From Rectinema subterraneum (GTDB taxonomy: Bacteria; Spirochaetota; Spirochaetia; Treponematales; Rectinemataceae): a stretch of DNA of 64,000 nucleotides. A program made the position numbers and the translations under genes. A model generated the notes under the pieces. That model did no database searches and was not told the origin of the DNA. It saw only the letters and a list, made by a program, of their open reading frames with translations. This document shows, in pieces, positions 32,435 to 42,879 of the stretch. The stretch lies in the NCBI GenBank assembly GCA_009768935.1, contig WESA01000003.1, positions 56,324-120,323 of the forward strand, in the 5' to 3' direction. Each line of letters opens with the position of its first letter. The first letter of the stretch is position 1.

Positions 32435-35305
32435 ATGACAGATAGCACAGACAAAGACCCGAAGAAAGTCCATTTGATAAAACAAGCAAAGCAAGCCTCT
32501 CAGGAGCAGCCGATTGAGCCAGTTGCAGCGCCTCAACCTGACCAGGGCACCGAAAAGAAAAAAGTGGTAGTCGTGGTCAAGAAGAAAGTGGTGACTGCAA
32601 AAAAGGTCCAAGCAAAAGTCATATCTCCTGCAGGTAGCGCCCAAGGCGGCGCTCAGGAAGAAACGAATAAAGAACCCGCAGCTTCAGCTTCCGCACAGGT
32701 CGAAGCGCATGCAAAACTGGAAATTGCCAGACCAACCCCAGAATCCTCGGCTCACATAGCTTCGCACAAAGGACAAGAACCGGGAGTAAGCGCTGGAGCT
32801 GTCGCATCGCTAGCCACTCAAGAATCTTCCGGAAAGAGTGAAGAGTCGTCGGCAGAAAAGAAGGCAGCGGAAACAAAGCCAGACGCCCCAAGGTCTCCCG
32901 CACACACATCGCCAAGCCAGCAGAGCCATCGGCCCGACTCTTCATATAATCCGCAAAGGCGCTATTCCTCTGATGGCCGCGCAGGAAATCTCGCTCAGGG
33001 ACGCCCCGCGCCCACTTCACGATATAACCAGGACAGGAATGAGTCCCGGCCCCCTGCAGGAACATATCCAACCAGAACATCATATGGCCAGCAGCCATCA
33101 AGGTCTTATCCATCGACGCAGACTAGGCCGGGGCAGGGCAGTCCTTCTGCGTATAACCGGGGTCCACGGCCTTCGGGTGGCTCTCAATACCCAGGCAGTT
33201 CTCAATATCCAGGCGCTCCGGGTGGAGCAAACAGGGGATATCCCTCAGCGAGATCGGGCCAGCAGCCAGGCTCTCGCCCCGGCGGTTATGCTGGTTCGCG
33301 GCCTTCAGGTGCCGGCGGCTATGGCGGTTCCCGGCCAGGGGGCTCTGGCGGATACGGCGCTCGTCCAGCTCCTGCACCCGCGGGTGAAAACCGTCCCTCC
33401 ACGCGCCGTCAGCCAGCAAAAAAGAAAGGCACCTTCGGCAAACGCGAAGAAGAAATCGAACTCGAAAAGCAGATCCAGCTCAAGAAAAAGGCCGAAGCTA
33501 AGCTTGCTGCCGTTCCTAAATCCGTCGATATAATGGAAAATATCAGCATTTCAGATTTGGCCAAAAAAATGAATCTCAAGCCAGCCGATCTGATAAGCAA
33601 GCTCATGTCGCTCGGTGTCATGGCGACGATCAATCAGAAAATCGATGCTGATACTGCAGCGATCCTGGCAGCGGAATATGGATGCGAAGTCAGGGTAGTA
33701 AGTCTCTATGACGAAACGGTAATCGAAAAAGCAGCTGACAAGCCTGAAGAACTAAAACCACGCCCCCCTATCGTTACGGTCATGGGACATGTCGACCACG
33801 GAAAAACCAAGCTTCTTGATGCGATACGGAAAACCGATGTCGTGTCGCAGGAGTTTGGCGGCATTACGCAGCATATCGGCGCATATATGGTCGATACTCC
33901 GCGAGGGAAGATATCGTTCCTCGACACGCCAGGCCACGCTGCGTTCACAAAAATGCGTGCGCGAGGCGCGAACCTTACTGATATTGTTATTCTTGTGGTT
34001 TCTGCAGTCGAAGGTGTAATGCCCCAGACAAAAGAAGCCATCGACCATGCCAAGGCTGCCGATGTTCCTATCATCGTTGCCATCAACAAGATCGATTTGC
34101 CAGAAGCCAATCCTGACAGAGTAAAAACCCAGCTTTCCGAACTTGGCCTTATCCCCGAAGAATGGGGCGGAACGACGCAATTCGTTGAAGTCTCGGCGCT
34201 TCAGAAGAAAGGCATTCCCGAGCTCTTTGACGCTATTCTGCTGCAGGCTGAAATGCTCGATTTAAAGGCAAATTTCGATAGGCTTGCGGAAGGGAAAGTT
34301 ATTGAATCGCGCATCGATCAAGGGCGCGGTATCGTATCGAGCATCATGATTCAGAATGGAACACTTCGCATAGGAGATCCGTTCGTCGCCGGAATCTATC
34401 CGGGAAAAGTGAGAGCACTTTTCGATGACAAAGGCCAGAGAGTAGAAGAGGCCACCCCCGCCATGCCAGTTGAAGTCCTCGGATTTGAAGGCATGCCTGA
34501 AGCTGGAGATCCATTCGAGGCCGTTGAGGATGAAAAGTTTGCCCGCCAGATTTCCGCAAAGAGACAGGAACTCAAGAAATACGAAGAAGGCCGCAACGTC
34601 AAGAAAGTAACCCTTGATAACCTTTACGAGACTATCAGTCAGGGCGAAATCAAAGAGCTCAAGGTAATTATAAAAGGCGACGTTCATGGCAGCGTCGAAG
34701 CGCTCAAAGGCATGCTGGAAAAACTCTCGACAAGCGAAGTACACCTCAATGTGATCCGCGCAGCTGCCGGCGCCATTACCGAAGACGATGTCATGATGGC
34801 TTCTGCTTCGAACGCGATAATCATCGGTTTCAACGTCCGCCCGACTCCCAGCGCCAAACAGCTCGCCGAGCGCGAAAAAGTCGATGTCCGCAAATACAAT
34901 ATCATCTATCGCGCCCAGGAAGAGATCAAACTGGCGATGGAAGGGCTCCTTGCGCCGGAACTCAAGGAGCAAGAAGTCGGAAAGGCCGAAGTCCGCAGTA
35001 TCTTCAGGGTCCCAAAAGTGGGCATTGTCGCAGGCTGCCAGGTCACCGAAGGTATTGTCAAGCGGAATTGCCAGGTGCGCGTCATTCGGGACAATATCGA
35101 AATTTTCCAGGGCAGCCTCTCATCTCTCAAGCGTTTCAAGGACGATGTCAAAGAAGTTGCCGCTGGTTACGAATGCGGTATAGGAATAGAAAACTGCAAC
35201 GATTTGCAGGAAGGTGATATTCTCGAGTTCTACGAGACGGTTGAGGTTGCCAGGACCCTTGAATCAGGAAACAACAATGGATCAGATACGAAGGCGTCGT
35301 CTTGA
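32435..35305 (+). CDS. infB: Translation initiation factor IF-2 with a long Gly/Pro/Ser/Arg-rich N-terminal region
   Basis: 956 residues. The first 330 are low-complexity: a Lys/Val-rich start, an Ala/Ser/Glu-rich stretch and then a Gly-Tyr-Pro-Arg-Ser segment with repeats such as 'SSQYPG' and '[10 protein letters not shown]'. The IF-2 N domain follows, then the GTPase with 'GHVDHGKT' (about 449-456), 'DTPGHAAFT' and 'NKID', and two beta-barrel domains. The factor places initiator tRNA on the 30S subunit. The residue after GKT is Lys rather than Ser, which I recall as common in spirochaetes. AAGGA precedes the ATG. Confidence 0.95.
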   Translation: MTDSTDKDPKKVHLIKQAKQASQEQPIEPVAAPQPDQGTEKKKVVVVVKKKVVTAKKVQAKVISPAGSAQGGAQEETNKEPAASASAQVEAHAKLEIARPTPESSAHIASHKGQEPGVSAGAVASLATQESSGKSEESSAEKKAAETKPDAPRSPAHTSPSQQSHRPDSSYNPQRRYSSDGRAGNLAQGRPAPTSRYNQDRNESRPPAGTYPTRTSYGQQPSRSYPSTQTRPGQGSPSAYNRGPRPSGGSQYPGSSQYPGAPGGANRGYPSARSGQQPGSRPGGYAGSRPSGAGGYGGSRPGGSGGYGARPAPAPAGENRPSTRRQPAKKKGTFGKREEEIELEKQIQLKKKAEAKLAAVPKSVDIMENISISDLAKKMNLKPADLISKLMSLGVMATINQKIDADTAAILAAEYGCEVRVVSLYDETVIEKAADKPEELKPRPPIVTVMGHVDHGKTKLLDAIRKTDVVSQEFGGITQHIGAYMVDTPRGKISFLDTPGHAAFTKMRARGANLTDIVILVVSAVEGVMPQTKEAIDHAKAADVPIIVAINKIDLPEANPDRVKTQLSELGLIPEEWGGTTQFVEVSALQKKGIPELFDAILLQAEMLDLKANFDRLAEGKVIESRIDQGRGIVSSIMIQNGTLRIGDPFVAGIYPGKVRALFDDKGQRVEEATPAMPVEVLGFEGMPEAGDPFEAVEDEKFARQISAKRQELKKYEEGRNVKKVTLDNLYETISQGEIKELKVIIKGDVHGSVEALKGMLEKLSTSEVHLNVIRAAAGAITEDDVMMASASNAIIIGFNVRPTPSAKQLAEREKVDVRKYNIIYRAQEEIKLAMEGLLAPELKEQEVGKAEVRSIFRVPKVGIVAGCQVTEGIVKRNCQVRVIRDNIEIFQGSLSSLKRFKDDVKEVAAGYECGIGIENCNDLQEGDILEFYETVEVARTLESGNNNGSDTKASS

Positions 35306-35627
35306 GGAACTCATCCGCGAAGAAATTTCACGGATGATTACCTTTGGCGAAATAAAAGACCCGCGAGTGAACAGTTTTCTTTCGGTGACCAGGGTCGAAG
35401 CAGCCCAGGATGGTTCGCATGCTAAGGTATGGGTCAGCAGCCTGGAGGATGAGGAAAGCAGGCTTGATGAAGCGATAACAGGCCTTTCCCATGCCGCGGG
35501 CTTCATCCAGGCTCTCCTAGCAAAGCGAGTTAGATTGCGGCTCACCCCTGTACTGACTTTTTTCCCGGACCGCGGTATCAAAGAAGGCTTTGAAATATCC
35601 GAAAAGCTAAAGGATTTGCTCAAGTAA
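35277..35627 (+). CDS. rbfA: Ribosome-binding factor A
   Basis: 116 residues of the KH-fold RbfA family, with '[17 protein letters not shown]', 'DPRV', 'VTRVEAAQDGSHAKVWVS' and 'RLTPVLTFFPDRGIKEG'. It helps mature the 5' end of 16S rRNA. It overlaps the end of infB by 29 bases and ends in a TAATG junction with truB. Confidence 0.94.
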   Translation: MDQIRRRRLEELIREEISRMITFGEIKDPRVNSFLSVTRVEAAQDGSHAKVWVSSLEDEESRLDEAITGLSHAAGFIQALLAKRVRLRLTPVLTFFPDRGIKEGFEISEKLKDLLK

Positions 35628-36559
35628 TGTCTTGCAGCGGTTTTTTTCTCGTCGACAAGCCTGCCGGGCCGACTTCCAATAGAGTGCTTCAGGAAATCAA
35701 GCGAGCATTTAGCAAAGCCTACCCAACTCTGAATGTGAAATTCGGGCATGCGGGGACGCTTGATTCGTTCGCATCAGGACTGCTTATCGTGCTTACAGGC
35801 AAATGCACTCGTCTTACGCCATGGTTTATGCATCAAACCAAAGAATATGAAGCTGTTTTCCGTTTCGGAGAAGAAACAGACACGCTTGACCCGCTTGGCA
35901 GGATAATTGGGCATGCTGAGCTGCCAAGCAAAGATATGCTCGAACAAGCGATTCCTCGGTTTCAGGGAGATATTCTTCAGATTCCCCCGTCATACAGCGC
36001 AGTTCATATCGGCGGAAAAAGATCATACAAGATTGCGCGAGATGGCGAAACACCTGATCTTGCGCCTCGACCAGTTATGATCGAAGCTCTTAGGATGCAT
36101 TCATATGACGGAGAAGAAGCCCATTTTAGCATTCGCTGTTCATCCGGCACATATATCCGCGCCCTTGCAAGAGATATTGCGCAGGCCTGTGGCTCTCGCG
36201 CTTTTGTAAAATCCCTGCGAAGAACGCGTATTGGTCCTTTTGCTGTCGATGCTGCGTTGCGTCCTGATATGTGTTCAGCCAAGACCATGATGCATTTTAC
36301 ATCCGAGGTTGCGATCTCACTGGGATTGGGCGCGGGATTGCTGAATCCAGCATATTTTGACCGCTTTCTGCACGGGTCGGATTTGCCTTTATCAGCGATC
36401 GAATCAAGAGGAAAAGCTTTGGACCTCTTTGCTGGAAGATCACTTGCAGATAGCCCTCTTGCTCTTTTTTCGCAGAGCGATGCATTTCTCGGCATTGTGC
36501 AGAAAAGCGAAAGCGGATGGGCTGTCAAGGTTATGGCAGCAGATGAGGCGAAAGAATGA
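35627..36559 (+). CDS. truB: tRNA pseudouridine55 synthase TruB
   Basis: 310 residues. The catalytic Asp lies in 'GHAGTLDSFASGLL', and the N-terminal 'FFLVDKPAGPTSNRV' is diagnostic. 'QIPPSYSAVHIGGKRSYKIARDG' and 'CSSGTYIRALARDI' complete the family pattern. It makes pseudouridine 55 in the T loop of tRNAs. It is coupled to rbfA (TAATG) and to ribF (ATGA). Confidence 0.95.
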   Translation: MSCSGFFLVDKPAGPTSNRVLQEIKRAFSKAYPTLNVKFGHAGTLDSFASGLLIVLTGKCTRLTPWFMHQTKEYEAVFRFGEETDTLDPLGRIIGHAELPSKDMLEQAIPRFQGDILQIPPSYSAVHIGGKRSYKIARDGETPDLAPRPVMIEALRMHSYDGEEAHFSIRCSSGTYIRALARDIAQACGSRAFVKSLRRTRIGPFAVDAALRPDMCSAKTMMHFTSEVAISLGLGAGLLNPAYFDRFLHGSDLPLSAIESRGKALDLFAGRSLADSPLALFSQSDAFLGIVQKSESGWAVKVMAADEAKE

Positions 36560-37347
36560 AAGTCCTTACGTGGCAAGATTTTCTGGAAAATGTTCCTCAC
36601 GCCAGGATAGCTGCGACAGTCGGAGTGTTCGACGGCCTTCATCTGGGCCATCAAGCTCTCATCGAGACAGTAAGGAAAGAGGCACCCCAACTAAAACCTT
36701 GCGTGATTACCTTCCGCGAAAATCCCAAAAAAATACTTCATCCGGCAAGTTATCGCGGAAGTCTTCTCACGACAGAGCAGAAACTGTCCGCCATCGAAGC
36801 TTCGGGCATTGAGTATTGCGTGCTGATTGACTTTTCTGGCAAATTCGCTACACTTTCGGGAAGGGAATTCCTTGCGGCGCTGTATGTTGCGAATGTGCGA
36901 TTTGTAGCGGTCGGAGAGAATTTCCAGTTTGGCCACAGGCTTGACACCAATGCAGTAAAGCTTGAAGTATTGAGCGAGGAAATCGGGCTGCGACCCGCAA
37001 TCGTAAAGAATGTGATGTATCGTGGGCATCCGGTAAGTTCAAGCAGAATACGCCATGCGGTCCAGGAAGGAAGACTGGAGGAAGCTGCCGATATGCTTGG
37101 CAGACCCTATCAGATCATTGTCCAGCGAGGCGCTGAACCTGGTGTCATGGTAGCAGAAGATGATCTGCTTCTGCCGCCCGATGGTGAGTATGAGGGTATC
37201 GCCAACGATGGTGGAGCGATGCAGTATTGCAGGGTGGAAATTGACCATCGGAACTTGAAATTTGGATTGCGCATGCAATCGGAAGTAGTCCGATTCGCAT
37301 TCGTTGATACGGCAACTCAGGAGAAGGAGAATTTAGTATGGCTTTGA
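36556..37347 (+). CDS. ribF: FAD synthetase (RibF-type), apparently lacking the riboflavin kinase domain
   Basis: 263 residues against about 310 for bifunctional RibF. The nucleotidyltransferase domain is clear: 'GVFDGLHLGHQALI', 'TFRENPKKIL', 'VGENFQFGH' and 'SSSRIRHAVQEGRLEEA'. The riboflavin kinase signature (G-x-GFPTAN) expected after residue 180 is absent, and the last 80 residues look degenerate. It may make FAD from FMN only. The 3' end overlaps rpsO by 10 bases. Confidence 0.82.
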   Translation: MKVLTWQDFLENVPHARIAATVGVFDGLHLGHQALIETVRKEAPQLKPCVITFRENPKKILHPASYRGSLLTTEQKLSAIEASGIEYCVLIDFSGKFATLSGREFLAALYVANVRFVAVGENFQFGHRLDTNAVKLEVLSEEIGLRPAIVKNVMYRGHPVSSSRIRHAVQEGRLEEAADMLGRPYQIIVQRGAEPGVMVAEDDLLLPPDGEYEGIANDGGAMQYCRVEIDHRNLKFGLRMQSEVVRFAFVDTATQEKENLVWL

Positions 37348-37607
37348 GCAAAGAAGACAAGGCCCAGGTAGTGCTCGAGTACGGCAAAGACCCAAAGAAT
37401 ACTGGTGCAATCGAAACCCAGATTGCGCTCATATCTTCGCGGATCTCATATCTTACAGAGCACTTCAAGACGCACAAAAAAGACACGAACTCGAGACGTG
37501 GGCTACTCAAGCTTGTCGGCCAGCGCCGCAAGCTCCTGAAATACCTGCAAAGAACCAATCTCGAATCATATCGTGAAATTGTGGAAAAACTGCAGATCCG
37601 GAAATGA
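37338..37607 (+). CDS. rpsO: 30S ribosomal protein S15
   Basis: 89 residues, the standard length, with 'GAIETQIALISSRI', 'HKKDTNSRRGLL' and 'RRKLLKYLQ'. It binds the central domain of 16S rRNA. A strong GAAGGAG ribosome binding site lies inside the end of ribF. A stable hairpin follows before pnp. Confidence 0.97.
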   Translation: MALSKEDKAQVVLEYGKDPKNTGAIETQIALISSRISYLTEHFKTHKKDTNSRRGLLKLVGQRRKLLKYLQRTNLESYREIVEKLQIRK

Positions 37608-37615
37608 ATCCAATT

Positions 37616-37642
37616 TCCGCGGCGCCATGCGTCCGCCGCGGA
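37616..37642 (+). promoter_or_regulatory. rpsO-pnp intercistronic hairpin
   Basis: A perfect 9-bp stem, TCCGCGGCG (37616-37624) with CGCCGCGGA (37634-37642), and a 9-nt loop, lying between the rpsO stop and the pnp ribosome binding site. No T run follows, so it is not a terminator. In E. coli a stem-loop at this place is cut by RNase III and lets PNPase control its own mRNA; a similar role is inferred here from position. Confidence 0.6.
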
Positions 37643-37675
37643 TTCCGGATATTCGAACATCAGAGAAGGAAAGGA

Positions 37676-39856
37676 ATGATCAACAAACTGGAATGTCAAA
37701 TCGGTAACGAAACCCTGGTTTTCGAAACCGGACGGATGGCCAAACAGGCCAATGGAGCAGTGTTCGCCACATATGGCGGCAGTGCGATAATCGCAACGGC
37801 ATGCTGTTCTTCGACCCCTACAGAAGGGTTGGACTTTGTACCGCTAACCGTTGAATATTCGGAAAAATATTATGCAGCCGGGAAAATTCCCGGAGGCTTC
37901 ATCAAGAGGGAAACACGGCCCAAAGACAGAGAAATACTTGTTTCCCGCATTATTGACAGGCCGATGCGTCCCCTTTTCCACAAGGAATTCGGGCGGGAAA
38001 TCCAGGTCGTTCCGACTTGCATTTCTGCGGATCAGATCAATCCGCCCGATGTAATCGCAGCGAATGCAGCGAGCGCTGCTGTGCATATTTCGGATATCCC
38101 TTTTGAAGGCCCTATAGGATGCGTGCGCGTTGCGCTGGTCGATGGCAAGTACATTGTCAATCCAACCTACGAGCAGATAGAGCATGCCAAGCTGGAGATT
38201 GTCGTTGCAGGGACGGCCAAGGGCATCACTATGGTCGAAGGTGGCTCGCATGAAGCTTCCGAAGAAGAAATGATCGAAGCCATCGAAACCGCAAAAGAAC
38301 CCATAGCCAGGATCTGCGCTACCATCGAAGAGCTAAAGCATCTTGCTGGAAAAGAAAAACTCCCGCTTGCGCCGCTGCAGGTCGAGCTCAACAACAAAGA
38401 AGAAATCCGAGCATATGCGCACGAGTTGCTTTCAAAAGCGCTATTCACCAAGGTGAAGCAGGAGCGGGCAAAAGCAGTTGCACAGGCCATCGCAGCTGTC
38501 AAGGATAAATTCAAGGATGCGCTTACCGATGATATTCAGGCCAAGCTTTTTTCCAAATTGATGGATGACCTGCAATATGAAATCTTGCGTTCCTCGATTC
38601 TCGACAAGCAGCTTCGCGTCGACGGCCGTGGTCTTGAGGATATTCGTCCTATCACTTGTGAAGTCGGGGTTCTGCCGAGAACGCATGGATCCGCAATTTT
38701 TACCCGGGGAGAAACGCAGGTTCTTGCTGTTACAACGCTTGGCACTGTATTCGATGAGCAGATTTTTGATGACATCGAAGGCGACCGCCGCGAGCGATTC
38801 ATGCTGCATTATAATTTCCCTCCATTCTCGGTGGGCGAGGTGGGAAGGCTTGGCACCGGCAGGCGCGAGATCGGCCATGGAGACCTGGCACGCCGCGCTA
38901 TAGAGCCCATGCTGCCGCCCAAAGACAAATTTCCTTATACCGTCCGTGTTGTCGCAGAAGTTCTTGAATCGAATGGTTCTTCTTCTATGGCGACCGTCTG
39001 TTCTTCTTCGATGTCGCTCATGCATGCAGGAGTTCCGGTCGCCAAGCCGGTAGCAGGTATTGCAATGGGCTTGATCACCGATGAAACACGCTATGCAGTC
39101 TTGTCTGACATTCTTGGTGATGAAGATCACCTCGGCGATATGGACTTCAAAGTAGCAGGAACAAAAGAGGGCATCACCGGATTCCAGATGGATATCAAGA
39201 TATCCAGCGTTTCGACTGAAATTCTTCGCAAGGCGCTCGAACAGGCCAGACGGGGAAGGCTTCATATTCTTTCGATTATGGAAAAGACGATCTCTGCACC
39301 GCAGAGCGAAATCTCTCCCTTTGCGCCCCAGGTAATCAGTGCACGGATTGATCCCGAAAAAATAGGCCTTGTAATCGGGCCATCGGGAAAGAACATCAAA
39401 GCCCTTTCCGAAAAATACGATGTACAGATCAACATCGAAGAAGATGGATCAGTCACTGTATATGGCAAGGATCAGAAATCTGCCTTCAATGCGCGCGACG
39501 CGATTCTTGGCATGGTCGAAGAACCGGAAGTCGGAAAGATTTACACTGGAACCGTCAAGCGAATTATGGACTTTGGTGCGTTTATTGAAATCATCCCTGG
39601 CCGCGAAGGATTGTGCCATATTTCACGACTTGCCAAAGGCCACGTGGAAAAGGTGTCCGACATTCTTAAAGAAGGTGACACAATTCAGGTGAAGCTCATG
39701 GAAATCGACCACCTGGGCCGTTTGAATCTTGCTGCGATCGATTCGCTCGACGAAAACGGGGAAGCTCGCGAACGCCCTGCGCGCAGCGATTCAAGATCAT
39801 CAGATCGCCCGCGCGACTCCAGGCCTTCGCGGAGAGATTTCCACCGCGACAGGTAA
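37676..39856 (+). CDS. pnp: Polyribonucleotide nucleotidyltransferase (PNPase)
   Basis: 726 residues. Two RNase PH domains, the second carrying 'TRGETQVLAVTTLG' and 'GRREIGHGDLARRA', are joined by a helical domain. KH ('LVIGPSGKNIKALSEKY') and S1 ('VKRIMDFGAFIEIIPGREG') domains follow, and the tail is rich in Arg, Ser and Asp. It degrades RNA 3' to 5' using phosphate. The ATG at 37676 was chosen from the GAAGGA box 5 nt upstream and the family N-terminus. Confidence 0.96.
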   Translation: MINKLECQIGNETLVFETGRMAKQANGAVFATYGGSAIIATACCSSTPTEGLDFVPLTVEYSEKYYAAGKIPGGFIKRETRPKDREILVSRIIDRPMRPLFHKEFGREIQVVPTCISADQINPPDVIAANAASAAVHISDIPFEGPIGCVRVALVDGKYIVNPTYEQIEHAKLEIVVAGTAKGITMVEGGSHEASEEEMIEAIETAKEPIARICATIEELKHLAGKEKLPLAPLQVELNNKEEIRAYAHELLSKALFTKVKQERAKAVAQAIAAVKDKFKDALTDDIQAKLFSKLMDDLQYEILRSSILDKQLRVDGRGLEDIRPITCEVGVLPRTHGSAIFTRGETQVLAVTTLGTVFDEQIFDDIEGDRRERFMLHYNFPPFSVGEVGRLGTGRREIGHGDLARRAIEPMLPPKDKFPYTVRVVAEVLESNGSSSMATVCSSSMSLMHAGVPVAKPVAGIAMGLITDETRYAVLSDILGDEDHLGDMDFKVAGTKEGITGFQMDIKISSVSTEILRKALEQARRGRLHILSIMEKTISAPQSEISPFAPQVISARIDPEKIGLVIGPSGKNIKALSEKYDVQINIEEDGSVTVYGKDQKSAFNARDAILGMVEEPEVGKIYTGTVKRIMDFGAFIEIIPGREGLCHISRLAKGHVEKVSDILKEGDTIQVKLMEIDHLGRLNLAAIDSLDENGEARERPARSDSRSSDRPRDSRPSRRDFHRDR

Positions 39857-39868
39857 TTTGCGTACAAT

Positions 39869-41173
39869 ATGCCTCTTCTATTGAAGTCGGCAGCTGGCAC
39901 CATGCTTGCTGCCGATTCTATGCCGAATGCATCCAGCGTCTCGATAGGCTTGTGGCTGCCGTACGGCTCGAGAAACGAGAAGCCTCAAAACAGAGGCTTT
40001 TTTCATTTTATTGAGCACATGGTATTCAAGGGGACCATTAGTAAAAACGCCCAGGCGCTTGCACGGACTTTCGAGCGCACCGGAGGCTTTGTCAACGCGT
40101 TTACCGAGCGATCCACAACGTGCTTTCATTGCACAATCCCGGCAAAAGAGTGGAAATATGCCTGCACAACTCTTCTCGAAATGGCATTTCTCTCGATTTT
40201 CCCTGAAGATGAATTCGAAAAGGAAAAGATAGTCATACTCTCCGAGATACTCCAGACTGAAGACGATCCGGAAGAATTGGCGCATGAGCATTTTTTCCGG
40301 CTTTTTTGGAAAGACCAGCCGATCGGTCTGCCAATAGCCGGAGAGCTTGCAGACATTCAAACGATCTCGAGAGAGAAGCTCTTTTCGTTTTATCTTGAAC
40401 AATTCAAGCCAGAAATATCATTCATCAGTATTGCAGGAGCGATAGACGAGAACGAAGCGGCAAGGTTTGTCGAAGCTGAGCTTACGCGCATAACATCGTT
40501 GAGGCAGAAGCTTTTCGGCACGATTGGGCTGGCCGCTGAAAACTGCGAAATTATCGCACCTGTTTCAGCGGTGCCACATATATTTTCCGCGTATGAAAAG
40601 AATCATGCTTCGCTCTCGTATGTGATTCAGTGCATGCAGGTGCCCCCTCCGCAAAATGTGCGCCGCTATCTGCTGAATGCCCTCATGAACGAAATTATTG
40701 GAGGTTCGACCATCTCCCGCCTTTTCCAGTCATTGAGAGAGAAGGAAGGGTTGTGCTATACCGTATTTTCGTCGTTCGAAACCGAGACCCTCGAAGCGCT
40801 ATGGATTATTCATCTGCAGACAGGCGGAAAGCAATTGACGCGGGCTCTGGATGTACTTGATGACGAAGTCAAGAAGCTATCAAAGGGATATCCAAGTGCC
40901 ATGGAGTTCGAAGATGCGCGCAGCAGAGTTGCGGGGCTATTGCAGCTTGCTTCGGAAGATACTGATTTTCGCCAGCGCCGCATGGCACGAAGCTATTTTG
41001 CGCATGGAACAACAGAAGGAATAGAACAGGAACTTGCTCTCGTGCAATCAATCGAGTACGATGAAGTCTGCAGTGCAGCATCGGATTTCGGTTCTTTGAA
41101 CCGTGCGCGCTTTGTATTTGGAACTGCAAAAGAAAAAGAACTTTTGAAGCGGGGATATCTGGAGCATGAGTGA
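39869..41173 (+). CDS. M16 family zinc peptidase
   Basis: 434 residues. The inverted zinc motif H-x2-E-H is at 46-50 ('HFIEH'), with the downstream ligand Glu in '[10 protein letters not shown]' about 75 residues later. The C-terminal half-domain carries '[17 protein letters not shown]'. This is the processing-peptidase or PqqL/YmxG type common after pnp in many bacteria. There is no signal peptide, so it is probably cytoplasmic. It starts 12 nt after pnp with only a weak ribosome binding site and overlaps dut by 8 bases. Confidence 0.9.
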   Translation: MPLLLKSAAGTMLAADSMPNASSVSIGLWLPYGSRNEKPQNRGFFHFIEHMVFKGTISKNAQALARTFERTGGFVNAFTERSTTCFHCTIPAKEWKYACTTLLEMAFLSIFPEDEFEKEKIVILSEILQTEDDPEELAHEHFFRLFWKDQPIGLPIAGELADIQTISREKLFSFYLEQFKPEISFISIAGAIDENEAARFVEAELTRITSLRQKLFGTIGLAAENCEIIAPVSAVPHIFSAYEKNHASLSYVIQCMQVPPPQNVRRYLLNALMNEIIGGSTISRLFQSLREKEGLCYTVFSSFETETLEALWIIHLQTGGKQLTRALDVLDDEVKKLSKGYPSAMEFEDARSRVAGLLQLASEDTDFRQRRMARSYFAHGTTEGIEQELALVQSIEYDEVCSAASDFGSLNRARFVFGTAKEKELLKRGYLEHE

Positions 41174-41621
41174 TTCTTTCGCAAAGCAGATAGAGGTGTC
41201 CATTTCTCTTTCAGGCAATGCGCAGATGCCCAACTATGCGACAGCGCAATCCGCGGGAGCTGATCTCTGTGCCTCGCTCTCAGAGCCAGTTGTCATACAG
41301 CCCTTTGCGAGGGCGCTGATTCCAACAGGGGTAAGAATTGCTCTTCCGGAAGGGTACGAAGCTCAGGTGCGCCCGCGCTCGGGCCTTGCATTCAAGCACG
41401 GTGTGTCATGCCTCAATACACCAGGCACAATAGACGCCGATTATCGCGGGGAAATACAAGTTCTGCTCATCAATCTTGGAGACAAACCCTTTACCGTAAC
41501 GAATGGCGATCGTATTGCCCAGCTGGTCATCGCTCCTTGCAGTCGGGCCAGATTTTCTCAAGTGGCACATCTCGATGAGACCGGAAGAGGGACGGGTGGT
41601 TTTGGTTCGACGGGATTGTAG
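41166..41621 (+). CDS. dut: dUTP pyrophosphatase
   Basis: 151 residues. All five dUTPase motifs are present: 'SAGADLCA', '[11 protein letters not shown]', '[14 protein letters not shown]', 'GDRIAQLVI' and the C-terminal '[11 protein letters not shown]'. It hydrolyses dUTP to dUMP, which protects DNA from uracil and feeds dTMP synthesis. It is a normal trimeric type. Confidence 0.96.
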   Translation: MSDSFAKQIEVSISLSGNAQMPNYATAQSAGADLCASLSEPVVIQPFARALIPTGVRIALPEGYEAQVRPRSGLAFKHGVSCLNTPGTIDADYRGEIQVLLINLGDKPFTVTNGDRIAQLVIAPCSRARFSQVAHLDETGRGTGGFGSTGL

Positions 41622-41622
41622 G

Positions 41623-42879
41623 ATGAAAGAAAAGCCGCCCCTTACCTTCTGGCGTATGATGTTCTCCGAAATGATGCTCTCTTTCTTGGCAGCGTTTTTC
41701 TTTTTTTTTATCGTATTCTTGATCAATCAAGTGCTGCTTTTTGCGGAAGACATCCTGTCGCGAGGGGCTGATCTGGTATCGGTCGCAAAGCTCCTTTTCT
41801 ATTCACTGCCGACAATTATTGCAATTACTGTTCCATTTTCGGTTCTGGCCGCGACGCTCATGACTTCTTCGCGTCAGCATGCTGATAATGAATTTCTGGC
41901 TTCCTCGACGCTCGGCATTCGGCCGCTGTGGATCTATATACCCTTTTTAATCGTCGGCCTCGGAATAGCAGTCGGATCGTTCTATGCGAACGACTGGTTC
42001 ATCCCCAGGGCTGCGAACGGCTTCAAAACCGTATATGCTGAGCTCATCAGAAAATCCGCAAAAGTCGAGCTGTCTCCTTATACGATTTCGAAATATGGCG
42101 ATAAATTGCTTGTTACTGGCGCTTCCAATGCCGCACTGATTCAAAATCTGCTGATTGTAGACCAGAAACAGGGGGCGGATGCGAATGTTGTCACCGCAGA
42201 TGATGTGAGTATCGAATTCTCCCAGGATTCAATGGATGCGATACTCAAAATGAACAACATAACCGAAGAAAAGAAGCTCCCTGGCGGAGAGCCGGGGGAC
42301 TTTTCCATGACAACCGCCCGCCAGGGCGACATACGAATCCAGATCAGAGAGCAGATACCGAGCTATAGCAGCACAGCTCCATCAGAGATGTCTATCGCTT
42401 CTCTAGCTCGCCAGATAAGGGAAAAGGAATCACGGCTTGCTTCAAGGCTGAGAGAAAAAGAATCGCAGAAAGCGACTGCGCTGGACAGGCTCCGTCTCAG
42501 CTATGCGCAAAGCAGCGCTGCTTCGTCGGCACTTGCTTCTTTCAAATCACTCGCCAGCCAGAAAACAGAAGACACTTCTTTGCAGATTTACCGGCTGGAG
42601 TACCAGAAAAAGTTTGTCATACCATCAGCATGTTTTTTCTTTGCATTTCTTGCCTTTCCGCTCGGAATCGGCTCGAGGAGGGCAGGGCGAACTGCCGGAT
42701 TCGGTCTTGCGCTGCTGCTGGCTGTCATCTATTGGGCTTTATTGTTTGCCGGGCAGACTTTTGGATACAGGCAAGGGTTCGACCCAGCGCTTTCGATGTG
42801 GATGCCGAACTTTGTCATGTTTGCTGCAGCCTGCCTCATCTGGATTTCCAGAAAAATTTTCACAGGGCACTTCCTATGA
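41623..42879 (+). CDS. LptF/LptG-family permease (first)
   Basis: 418 residues of the YjgP/YjgQ family. There are membrane segments at about 12-40, 55-80 and 98-118, a large periplasmic domain and then C-terminal membrane segments at about 325-415. These proteins form the inner-membrane channel of the LPS export machine with LptB. A Ser/Lys/Arg-rich helical segment (about 255-320) sits before the C-terminal membrane part. The start one base after dut was chosen because the upstream frame overlaps dut. Which of the pair is F and which is G cannot be told. Confidence 0.85.
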   Translation: MKEKPPLTFWRMMFSEMMLSFLAAFFFFFIVFLINQVLLFAEDILSRGADLVSVAKLLFYSLPTIIAITVPFSVLAATLMTSSRQHADNEFLASSTLGIRPLWIYIPFLIVGLGIAVGSFYANDWFIPRAANGFKTVYAELIRKSAKVELSPYTISKYGDKLLVTGASNAALIQNLLIVDQKQGADANVVTADDVSIEFSQDSMDAILKMNNITEEKKLPGGEPGDFSMTTARQGDIRIQIREQIPSYSSTAPSEMSIASLARQIREKESRLASRLREKESQKATALDRLRLSYAQSSAASSALASFKSLASQKTEDTSLQIYRLEYQKKFVIPSACFFFAFLAFPLGIGSRRAGRTAGFGLALLLAVIYWALLFAGQTFGYRQGFDPALSMWMPNFVMFAAACLIWISRKIFTGHFL

